Part shown: positions 1 through 5,087 of the stretch, piece by piece
Layout: each line of letters begins with the position of its first letter
How positions within the stretch are numbered: the first letter of the stretch is position 1
From: RUG472 sp045224495
GTDB taxonomy: Bacteria > Bacillota > Clostridia > Christensenellales > CAG-138
Reading direction: 5' to 3'
DNA: 5,143 bases
Assembly (NCBI GenBank): GCA_045224495.1
Contig: JBGVAK010000022.1
Coordinates: 1-5,143 of the forward strand
Program-made: the position numbers and the translations under genes
The notes under the pieces: generated by a model
The model's database searches: none
Told to the model about the DNA's origin: nothing
The model's input: the letters and a program-made list of their open reading frames with translations, nothing else

Positions 1-1
1 G

Positions 2-307
2 ACCCTCACCATGTGGGACAGCGTCCAGCGGGGGGAGCACCGGTGGATCTTCCCCTATCAGGAGGGGGCCGACGCCATCTTCAACACGGCCCTGGTCTAC
101 GAGCTCTCCGTGCTGAAGCGCCATATCTTTCCCCTGCTCCAGTCCGCGGACCCCACCAGCCCCTGCTACGACCAGGTCCGCAACATCATCAAGTTCCTGA
201 ACTACGTCCAGGACGCCTCTGTGGAGGACGAGATCCCGCCCACCAGCATCCTCCGAGAGTTCATCGGCGGCAACACCTTCTACCTGCGGGGCGGAAAGGA
301 GGATTAG
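2..307 (+). CDS. Nucleoside kinase (uridine kinase-like), C-terminal part; 5' end outside window
   Basis: The reading frame is open from the first bases, reading T-L-T before the first visible Met at position 11, so this is the C-terminal ~101 residues of a longer protein and that Met is internal. The segment matches, from memory, the C-terminal end of the clostridial nucleoside kinase family (TGS-like N-terminal domain plus P-loop uridine kinase/PRK domain, usually about 550 residues). Recognisable blocks are TLTMWDSVQRGE, a WIFPYQEGAD-like block, FNTALVYELSVLK, and the terminal SILREFIGG motif. The family is thought to phosphorylate uridine or a related nucleoside in the cytoplasm for salvage. 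The P-loop and catalytic residues lie upstream and cannot be checked. The TAG stop is 3 nt before the next start codon, and the last codons carry that gene's ribosome binding site, so the two are probably co-transcribed. Family assignment is fairly secure; the exact substrate is not. Confidence 0.8.
   Translation, partial: TLTMWDSVQRGEHRWIFPYQEGADAIFNTALVYELSVLKRHIFPLLQSADPTSPCYDQVRNIIKFLNYVQDASVEDEIPPTSILREFIGGNTFYLRGGKED
296..302 (+). promoter_or_regulatory. Ribosome binding site for the TIGR01906-family membrane protein
   Basis: AAGGAGG lies 8 nt before the ATG at 311 and is a near-perfect Shine-Dalgarno sequence. It overlaps the last codons of the upstream kinase gene and fixes the start of the membrane protein. 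Confidence 0.85.
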
Positions 308-310
308 TCC

Positions 311-1324
311 ATGCGCAAGACCGTAGCCATCACCTGCCTGGCCTTGGGCTTTTTGGCGCTGATCTTCTCGGTGGCCTTCACGGTGGTCCAGCTCACTGCC
401 TCCGAGACCGCCTGGTTCGAGGAGGAGTTCAGCGACCTTTCGCTGGCCGACGAGATGGGCATGACCCTGGGGGATCTGGGCGCGTCGGTGCGGACGCTGG
501 TGGATTACCTCAACGGCAGGAACGAGACCATCGACCTGTTGGTCACGGTGAACGGGCAGCAGGTGCGCATGTTCGATCTGGATATCGAGATCGTCCACAT
601 GCGGGAGGTCCGGGATCTGTGGCAGTGGTTCATCGGCGCCCGGAACGTGGGCTTTCTCCTGGGCATGGTCCTGTGCCTGCTGGGCGTGGTCCTGGACGGG
701 AAGGACGTTATCCGGAACGTCTGCATGGGTTATTTCTGGGCTCTGGGCCTCTTTTTGGTGCTGGTAGCCTTTGCGGGCACCTGGGCCGCCATCAGCTTCG
801 ACAGCTTCTGGACCGCCTTCCACAAGCTCATCTTCCCCAACAGCGAGAATTGGCTCCTGCCCGCCGAATCCCGCATGATCCAGATGCTGCCGGGACAGCT
901 GTTCAAGGACCTGGTCATGCGCATGGGCGGCCGGATGCTGATCGTCTTCCTCCTGGTGGCTGCGGCGGCTGTGGTGGTGCTGGTGCTCCATACGCGCAAG
1001 GACCAGGTGGTGGACCCCTGGGCCGGCCGGTCGGACAAACCTAAGACTCCGGAGGAGGAGCTGGCCGCCGTCAAGGGGCCGGACCTGGTGTCCGTCCACA
1101 AGCGGGCCAACATGACCGTCTCCGAGCGCCGCAAGCTCAACGAGGCGGAGGAGAAGCAGAAGCAGGCCCTGGGCACCCCCGACGAGGCCGTGGCCGCTGA
1201 TTTCAGGGACGCCGCTTTGGATACCCCGGTGGAGGGGCGGCGGAAGATCGAGTTCGCCCCTGCCGACGAAGCGGTCGCAGCGCAGGCGAAGGAGGAGGAC
1301 GACGACTACGATGAGCTACTTTGA
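311..1324 (+). CDS. TIGR01906/DUF1461-family integral membrane protein with long charged C-terminal tail
   Basis: This is a 337-residue membrane protein of unknown function. Four hydrophobic segments are visible at about residues 5-27, 112-129, 139-160 and 207-227. Between the first two is a soluble region of about 85 residues, probably extracytoplasmic. Family hallmarks are an LVDYLNG block near 63-69, the EIVHMREV block (93-100), and the FHKLIFPNSENW...LP stretch (170-194) before the last helix. The positive-inside rule (HTRKD just after helix 4) puts residues 228-337 in the cytoplasm. That tail is strongly charged, includes a probable helical or coiled-coil stretch around 246-287, repeats the hexapeptide DEAVAA (291-296, 319-324), and ends in an acidic run. 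As I recall the family, most members are nearer 200-240 residues, so the tail is an extension. The start is set by AAGGAGG 8 nt upstream. The 3' end overlaps tsaD by 14 nt. No biochemical role is known for the family. Confidence 0.82.
   Translation: MRKTVAITCLALGFLALIFSVAFTVVQLTASETAWFEEEFSDLSLADEMGMTLGDLGASVRTLVDYLNGRNETIDLLVTVNGQQVRMFDLDIEIVHMREVRDLWQWFIGARNVGFLLGMVLCLLGVVLDGKDVIRNVCMGYFWALGLFLVLVAFAGTWAAISFDSFWTAFHKLIFPNSENWLLPAESRMIQMLPGQLFKDLVMRMGGRMLIVFLLVAAAAVVVLVLHTRKDQVVDPWAGRSDKPKTPEEELAAVKGPDLVSVHKRANMTVSERRKLNEAEEKQKQALGTPDEAVAADFRDAALDTPVEGRRKIEFAPADEAVAAQAKEEDDDYDELL
1291..1298 (+). promoter_or_regulatory. Ribosome binding site for tsaD, inside the upstream gene
   Basis: GGAGGAGG is the only strong Shine-Dalgarno sequence near the tsaD start. 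It lies 12 nt before the ATG at 1311 counted from its last base, which is longer than the usual 5-9 nt. It sits inside the acidic-tail codons of the upstream membrane protein gene, so tsaD translation is probably coupled to that gene. Confidence 0.65.
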
Positions 1325-2372
1325 CATCGCCCAGGAGCGGCTTTCGGCCCTGCAGCGGCGGGGGACGGCCACCGTCCTGTCCATAGAGACCTCCTGCGAC
1401 GAGACCGCCGCCGCCGTGGTGCGGGACGGGCGGACGGTGCTCTCTAACGCTGTCTATACCCAGATCCCCATCCACCGCAAATTCGGCGGCGTGGTGCCCG
1501 AGCTGGCCAGCCGCAACCATGTGGACCAGGTGGGCCCCGTGGTGGAATCGGCCCTTGCTGACGCGGGCATGACCCTTTCCGCCATTGACGCCATCGCTGT
1601 CACCGGCGGGCCGGGCCTTGTAGGCGCCCTGCTGGTGGGCGTGAGCTACGCCAAGGGATTGGCCTTCGCCACGGGCAAGCCCCTGGTCAATACCCACCAC
1701 ATCTTGGGTCATATCGCCGCCAATTATCTGACCTTCCCCGATCTTACGCCTCCCTTCACCTGTCTCGTGGCCTCCGGCGGCCACAGCCACATCATCGAGG
1801 TGGCGGACTACGACCGGTGCGTCCTTTTGGGCCGGACCCGGGACGACGCCGCGGGAGAGGCCTACGACAAGGTGGCCCGGGTGCTGGAGCTTCCGTACCC
1901 CGGGGGGCCGGAACTGGAGAAGCTGGCCTTGCAGGGGGATCCCCACGCCATCCGTTTCCACTCCGCCTTCAACGAGGGGGAGGGCTTCGACATGAGCTTT
2001 TCCGGCCTCAAGACCGCGGTCATCAACCATTTGAGCAACGCGAAACAGCGGGGCGAGACCGTAAATCGGGCGGACGTGGCGGCCAGCTTCCAGCACGCCG
2101 TCAACACCATCCTCTCCGACAAGGCCGTCCGGGCCGCCGTGGAGAACGGTCATGGGACATTGGCCCTGGCGGGCGGCGTGTCCGCCAACAGGAACCTCCG
2201 TCAGATGTTGGCCGAGAAGGCCCAGAGGAAGGGCATCCGCTTCTGCTGCCCCGACTTCAAGTACTGCACGGACAACGGGGCCATGATCGGCTCCGCGGCC
2301 TTCTATCTGCTGATGGCGGGCCATATCGCCGACCTTTCCTTCAACGCCGTGCCGTATCTGCCTATAGCTTAG
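1311..2372 (+). CDS. tsaD: tRNA N6-adenosine threonylcarbamoyltransferase TsaD
   Basis: TsaD (Kae1/YgjD family, ASKHA fold) moves the threonylcarbamoyl group from TC-AMP to N6 of A37 in ANN-decoding tRNAs. In bacteria it acts in the cytoplasm with TsaB and TsaE. The 353 residues show the full motif set: SIETSCDETAAAVV (24-37), the metal-binding HHILGH pair (H130, H134) with third ligand D321 in CTDNGAMIG, VASGGHSHI (153-161), DDAAGEAYDKVAR (178-190), PGGPELEKLA, SFSGLKTA (229-236), and GGVSANRNLR (288-297). Nothing catalytic is missing. The usual start is just before the IETSCDE block; here about 21 extra residues precede it (MSYFDIAQERLSALQRRGTA). This start is chosen because no ATG, GTG or TTG in frame lies between it and the motif and a GGAGGAGG lies upstream. 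tsaB and tsaE are not in the window. The gene overlaps the upstream gene by 14 nt, and its TAG stop overlaps the next gene's ribosome binding site. Confidence 0.97.
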   Translation: MSYFDIAQERLSALQRRGTATVLSIETSCDETAAAVVRDGRTVLSNAVYTQIPIHRKFGGVVPELASRNHVDQVGPVVESALADAGMTLSAIDAIAVTGGPGLVGALLVGVSYAKGLAFATGKPLVNTHHILGHIAANYLTFPDLTPPFTCLVASGGHSHIIEVADYDRCVLLGRTRDDAAGEAYDKVARVLELPYPGGPELEKLALQGDPHAIRFHSAFNEGEGFDMSFSGLKTAVINHLSNAKQRGETVNRADVAASFQHAVNTILSDKAVRAAVENGHGTLALAGGVSANRNLRQMLAEKAQRKGIRFCCPDFKYCTDNGAMIGSAAFYLLMAGHIADLSFNAVPYLPIA

Positions 2373-2375
2373 GAG
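2371..2375 (+). promoter_or_regulatory. Ribosome binding site for the GNAT acetyltransferase
   Basis: AGGAG overlaps the tsaD stop codon and sits 7 nt before the ATG at 2383, supporting that start and coupled translation with tsaD. Confidence 0.8.
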
Positions 2376-2382
2376 ATATCAT

Positions 2383-2832
2383 ATGATCGAATACAGAAAA
2401 CTGACTATGGACGATATCGCTGTCTTCGCCCGCATGCGTATCCGGCAGCTCATCGAGGAAGGGGCCACGGAGGACGAGGACCTGCTGCCCGCCCTGCTGG
2501 ACTACTATGGGCGGCATTTGCCCGACGGCACGTTCGTGGCGTATCTTGCCATGGACGGGGAGAAGATCGTGGGCACGGGCGCTGTGTCCGTGGTGGAGAA
2601 GCCCGCCTGGTTCAGCTGCCCCACGGGCCGCATCGGGCTCATCTCCAGCATGTGGACCGATGGAAACTACCGGCGGCAGGGGATCGCGAGGCGCATCCTG
2701 ACCCTGGTGACGGATGCAGCCAGGGAACAGGGCTGCGGCACCGCGTGGATCACGGCCTCCGATATGGGCGTGCCCTTCTACGGAAGCTGCGGCTTCGTAC
2801 ACAACGGGAACTTTATGCAATGCAAGCTATGA
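2383..2832 (+). CDS. GNAT-family N-acetyltransferase
   Basis: This 149-residue, single-domain GNAT protein is expected to transfer an acetyl group from acetyl-CoA to an amine in the cytoplasm. It opens with the typical IEYRKLTMDDI beta1-alpha1 segment. The beta strand with WTDGNYRRQGIARR (91-104) contains motif A, R-x-x-G-x-A (R97, G100, A102), which binds the CoA pyrophosphate. The C-terminal FYGSCGF (132-138) is the usual Y-x-x-x-GF motif, with Y133 in the position of the common general acid. A short block with KPAWFSCPTGR (73-83) recalls a small subfamily of uncharacterised clostridial GNATs rather than RimI. RimI often accompanies tsaD/tsaB, but this protein lacks the features I would expect of RimI, so a role in ribosomal protein S18 acetylation should not be assumed from position. 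Substrate is unknown. Its TGA stop overlaps the next start codon (ATGA). Confidence 0.88.
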   Translation: MIEYRKLTMDDIAVFARMRIRQLIEEGATEDEDLLPALLDYYGRHLPDGTFVAYLAMDGEKIVGTGAVSVVEKPAWFSCPTGRIGLISSMWTDGNYRRQGIARRILTLVTDAAREQGCGTAWITASDMGVPFYGSCGFVHNGNFMQCKL

Positions 2833-3350
2833 ATAAGGAAGAACTGTATCTGGAACTGAAGGACGACGAATGGCCCTTCACCTACACGGACCACGACCGG
2901 CTGATCGTCCGGGCCATCGTCTTCGACGATCCGGGCTGGTTCTATTTCACGCGGATCACCCGGGACGACCACTTCGGTAAAGCGACGCTGATCGAGACCT
3001 CCGGCGGCGGGGTAGAGGCGGGAGAGGACCTGCTCGCCGCCATCCATCGGGAGCTGAGGGAGGAGCTGGGCGTTGAGGTGGAGGTGGTGGCGAAGATCGG
3101 TCTGGTCAGCGACTACTATAACCTGATCCACCGCCACAACCTGAACCACTACTACCTGTGCCGGGCCACGTCCTTTGGGGAGAAGCACCTGATGCCGGAC
3201 GAGATCCACGATTTCCATCTCTCCACCCTGCGCCTGACCTATGACGAGGCCGAGGCCGAATACCGGCGCCTTGCCTGCACCCCCATCGGCCGGCTCATCG
3301 CCGATCGGGAACTGCCGGTGCTGGCACGGGCGAAGGAGATTTTGAGATAG
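2829..3350 (+). CDS. Nudix (NUDIX) hydrolase
   Basis: This 173-residue protein carries a complete Nudix box at residues 60-82, G-x5-E-x7-R-E-L-x-E-E-L-G-V, with the metal-binding glutamates E75, E78 and E79 present. Nudix enzymes hydrolyse nucleoside diphosphates linked to another group; which substrate is cut here cannot be read from sequence. The region before the box (MNKEELYLELKDDEWPFTY...) and the later SDYYNLIHRHNLNHYYLC block look like a proper beta-grasp flank and suggest an intact protein. The start at 2829 is preferred because its ATG overlaps the GNAT stop by 4 nt (ATGA), a classic coupling arrangement. An in-frame ATG at 2820, 10 nt after a weak GGGAA, would add three residues (MQA) and cannot be excluded. 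The frame stays open further upstream, but that part is the shadow of the GNAT gene. This is the last gene of the probable operon. Confidence 0.9.
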   Translation: MNKEELYLELKDDEWPFTYTDHDRLIVRAIVFDDPGWFYFTRITRDDHFGKATLIETSGGGVEAGEDLLAAIHRELREELGVEVEVVAKIGLVSDYYNLIHRHNLNHYYLCRATSFGEKHLMPDEIHDFHLSTLRLTYDEAEAEYRRLACTPIGRLIADRELPVLARAKEILR

Positions 3351-3356
3351 GTTTTG

Positions 3357-3418
3357 GTTTTTCTTTTACCGCTTTTTCTCTTTAGGCAAAAGAGAAAAAG
3401 CGGCGGAAAAAGAGAAAC
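3357..3418. repeat. Long imperfect palindrome / stem-loop downstream of the operon
   Basis: A perfect 15-bp inner stem pairs 3369-3383 (CCGCTTTTTCTCTTT) with 3389-3403 around the 5-nt loop AGGCA. An 11-bp outer stem, with one T-G wobble, pairs 3357-3367 with 3408-3418, separated by a small internal loop (A3368 against CGGA at 3404-3407). The left arm is almost all pyrimidine and the right arm almost all purine. It begins 7 nt after the Nudix stop, where a terminator is expected. No U-run follows on either strand, so it is not a standard intrinsic terminator. It may block read-through, protect the 3' end of the mRNA, or be a member of a dispersed palindromic repeat family. The fold is seen in the sequence; the function is inferred. 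Confidence 0.75.
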
Positions 3419-3439
3419 TTAAGAAACAGTATTACTACA

Positions 3440-3468
3440 GTGCCGAAATCGATTTATCTTCCTATAAG
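3440..3468 (+). promoter_or_regulatory. Weak candidate promoter upstream of the glycosyltransferase-like gene
   Basis: TATAAG at 3463-3468 matches the -10 consensus at five of six positions. A poor -35 candidate, GTGCCG (3440-3445), lies 17 nt upstream and matches only three of six. A start near 3475 would place the 3480-3505 hairpin at the very 5' end of the transcript. AT-rich DNA gives such matches by chance, so this is only a candidate. Confidence 0.22.
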
Positions 3469-3479
3469 TTCTTTTGGCT

Positions 3480-3505
3480 GCACCTTTTCTTTCAAGAAAA
3501 GGTGC
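3480..3505. repeat. Perfect short palindrome / stem-loop (possible terminator or leader hairpin)
   Basis: GCACCTTTTC (3480-3489) pairs perfectly over 10 bp with 3496-3505 around a 6-nt loop (TTTCAA). The bases after the right arm are GTGCTTTATT, which is only a weak U-tract. It could be a terminator for transcripts arriving from the operon, or a hairpin in the 5' leader of the downstream gene. Like the larger palindrome before it, it has a pyrimidine left arm and purine right arm. Confidence 0.65.
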
Positions 3506-3547
3506 GTGCTTTATTAGATTCCTTTAAAAAAGTCAATACTACGGGCT

Positions 3548-5035
3548 ATGCAGGACTATGACCGCTTCGTCGCGCTATCTGCGCTGACGCCCCAGGCCGC
3601 TGCCGCCCAGCGCCGGGCGGCGTTCTTGGCTGCGCCCCGGTTCGCTGTCATCCGGACGGACAGGGGCCGAGCCCTGGGGGACAGCCTGAAGCAGCAGACC
3701 TATACCAACTGCGTCCTCTCCGACCTGAGCCATAAGCCCCAGGCGGACTACTACCTCTTCCTGCCCGGCAGGGCTTGCCTGGCCCCGGACGCCCTCTTTC
3801 GCCTGGCGGTGGCTGCGGGGGGCGGGGGAGAGCTCCTCTACGCGGACGAGGATACCCTGGTCCATGGCCGCCGCTGTCAGCCCCGGTTCAAGCCCGATTT
3901 CAGCCCCCATACCCTGCTAAGCTATGACTACCTAGGCCGCGGTCTCTGCGTCTCCCGGGCGCTGCTTTCCGTCTGCGGCGGCTGGCCCGGGCCGGACGGG
4001 GCCCGCCGATACGCCTTCGCCCTCCGGGCGGCGAAGCTGGCGGGGCGGATAGTCCACCTGCCCTTCGTCCTGTTCAGTCTGCCGCCGGAGGTGCCCAGCG
4101 CCGACCCGACGCCGCTCAAGACGGCTTTGCCCGATGCTCTGATCCTGCCCGGGCCCGTGTCGGGGACCTTCCTGCCCCGGTTCGGCGTCCGAGGGGAGCC
4201 GCTTATGTCCGTGATCGTTTCGGACGAGAACGGCCCCGACGCCCTGAAAAGCACCCTTTTGGCCGTGGAGCAGCGGATGCAGCTTCCCCGGTACGAGCTC
4301 ATCGTAGCCGCTGCCCGCCCCCTGACGCCCTTTCTCCGGGCCTTGACGACCAGCGGCGTCCCGGTGCTCCCGCGCCCTGGTGCCAGCCCTTGCGCGCTCT
4401 GGAACGAGGCCGCCCGCGCCGCCCGAGGCCGGTTCCTGCTGTTCCTCAGCGGCGGCGCGGAGCCCCTGTCCCCCGACTTCGGCCAGCGGCTCATTGAATG
4501 GGCGGATCGGCCGGACGTGGGCGCCGTGGGCCCTCTGGTGCTGGACGGGGCGGGCCGCATCCTGTCCACGGGCACGGTGGTGGGACTGCTGGGCGGCCTC
4601 GCTTCCCCGGGATTCGGGTCGACTGAAAGGGAACTGCGCGAGGCCTGCCCCCGGCTGCTGTGCCCCCGGGACGTATCCTGTTTGCCGCCCTGGGCGCTGA
4701 CGGTCCGCCGGGACCGGTTCCTGGCTGCGGGGTGCTTCGATCCATCTCTGTCCGCCTTGGGCTACGCCGAGGAGCTATGCCTGCGCCTCCGCCGCCGGGG
4801 CCTTTACGCCCTCTGCGCGCCGGGGATCCGCTTCCGCCTCCCCGGGCTCCCCGCCCTGCGCCCCGATCCTTCCAACCTGCGCCGCTGCCGGGACGTGTTC
4901 TACCCCCTGCTTCGAACGGGGGACCCATTCTATAACCCCAACCTCAGTATGACGAGCCTCCTGCCGCGCCCGGCCCTGCCGCCCCGGCCGCCCCTGCTTC
5001 TCCACGCCCCGGACCGCTGGCCGCCGTATTTTTAA
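3548..5035 (+). CDS. Degenerate tandem-domain GT2-type glycosyltransferase-like protein (probable pseudoenzyme)
   Basis: This 495-residue protein follows the layout of two-domain GT2 glycosyltransferases that build surface polysaccharides. Domain 1 (about 31-215) keeps QTYTN (50-54), the LLYADEDTL block (96-104), RFKPDFSP (113-120) and a GGW block. Domain 2 (about 219-467) keeps MSVIVSDENG, the GRFLLFL strand (294-300), RPDVGAVGPLVLDGAG, TGTVVGLLGG, CFDPSLSALGYAEELCLRLRRRG and the family's closing DPFYNPNLSM (459-468). The catalytic positions are lost. Family FLDHDDELAP reads FLPGRACLAP at 71-80; FLNNDTEV reads FLSGGAEP at 299-306; the SQDYDL-type block reads ARRYAF at 152-157. About 50-60 residues of domain 1's nucleotide-binding half are missing after residue 54. 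Glycosyl transfer is therefore unlikely; sugar binding or scaffolding is possible. There are no membrane helices or signal peptide. A 27-residue proline/leucine-rich tail follows the NPNL motif. No good Shine-Dalgarno precedes the ATG. The intact, strongly GC-rich frame argues against recent decay. Confidence 0.78.
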   Translation: MQDYDRFVALSALTPQAAAAQRRAAFLAAPRFAVIRTDRGRALGDSLKQQTYTNCVLSDLSHKPQADYYLFLPGRACLAPDALFRLAVAAGGGGELLYADEDTLVHGRRCQPRFKPDFSPHTLLSYDYLGRGLCVSRALLSVCGGWPGPDGARRYAFALRAAKLAGRIVHLPFVLFSLPPEVPSADPTPLKTALPDALILPGPVSGTFLPRFGVRGEPLMSVIVSDENGPDALKSTLLAVEQRMQLPRYELIVAAARPLTPFLRALTTSGVPVLPRPGASPCALWNEAARAARGRFLLFLSGGAEPLSPDFGQRLIEWADRPDVGAVGPLVLDGAGRILSTGTVVGLLGGLASPGFGSTERELREACPRLLCPRDVSCLPPWALTVRRDRFLAAGCFDPSLSALGYAEELCLRLRRRGLYALCAPGIRFRLPGLPALRPDPSNLRRCRDVFYPLLRTGDPFYNPNLSMTSLLPRPALPPRPPLLLHAPDRWPPYF

Positions 5036-5043
5036 AAAAACTA

Positions 5044-5072
5044 TTGACACCGCCACCTTTTTTCTGTATTAT
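5044..5072 (+). promoter_or_regulatory. Near-consensus sigma-A-type promoter for tRNA-Glu
   Basis: A perfect -35 TTGACA (5044-5049) is followed after exactly 17 nt by the -10 TATTAT (5067-5072, five of six to TATAAT). A transcription start near 5079 would leave a leader of only about 9 nt before the mature tRNA at 5088. The -35 box starts 8 nt after the stop codon of the upstream gene. Confidence 0.85.
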
Positions 5073-5087
5073 ATTACCTGCAATCGC

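Noticed and set aside
13..1044. A 343-codon plus-strand open frame spanning the kinase end and the membrane protein
   Set aside because: It is out of frame with two recognisable proteins and has the Gly/Pro/Arg/His-rich composition typical of an alternative frame in GC-rich DNA.
1203..2324. A 373-codon minus-strand open frame opposite tsaD
   Set aside because: It lies almost wholly antisense to a clear tsaD, resembles no family, and reads as the Gly/His/Arg-rich shadow expected of GC-rich coding DNA.
2652..2828. Longer N-terminus for the Nudix protein from an upstream ATG at 2652
   Set aside because: The extra 59 residues overlap the conserved core of the GNAT gene, have shadow-like composition, and lack a ribosome binding site; the ATGA start at 2829 fits better.
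3333..3338. AAGGAG at the end of the Nudix gene as a ribosome binding site
   Set aside because: No start codon with an open frame follows within normal spacing; the frame after it closes at once.
3357..3505. The two palindromes as a CRISPR array or as insertion-sequence ends
   Set aside because: They differ from each other, are not evenly spaced repeats with spacers, and enclose no transposase or open frame.
3512..3536. Possible minus-strand promoter (TTGACT with TAATAA)
   Set aside because: The spacer to TAATAA is only 14 nt and no minus-strand gene lies downstream, so it is probably a chance match in AT-rich DNA.
3928..4928. Minus-strand open frames opposite the glycosyltransferase-like gene
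   Set aside because: They are Arg/Pro/Gly-rich with no recognisable motif, while the plus strand keeps several GT2 signature blocks.
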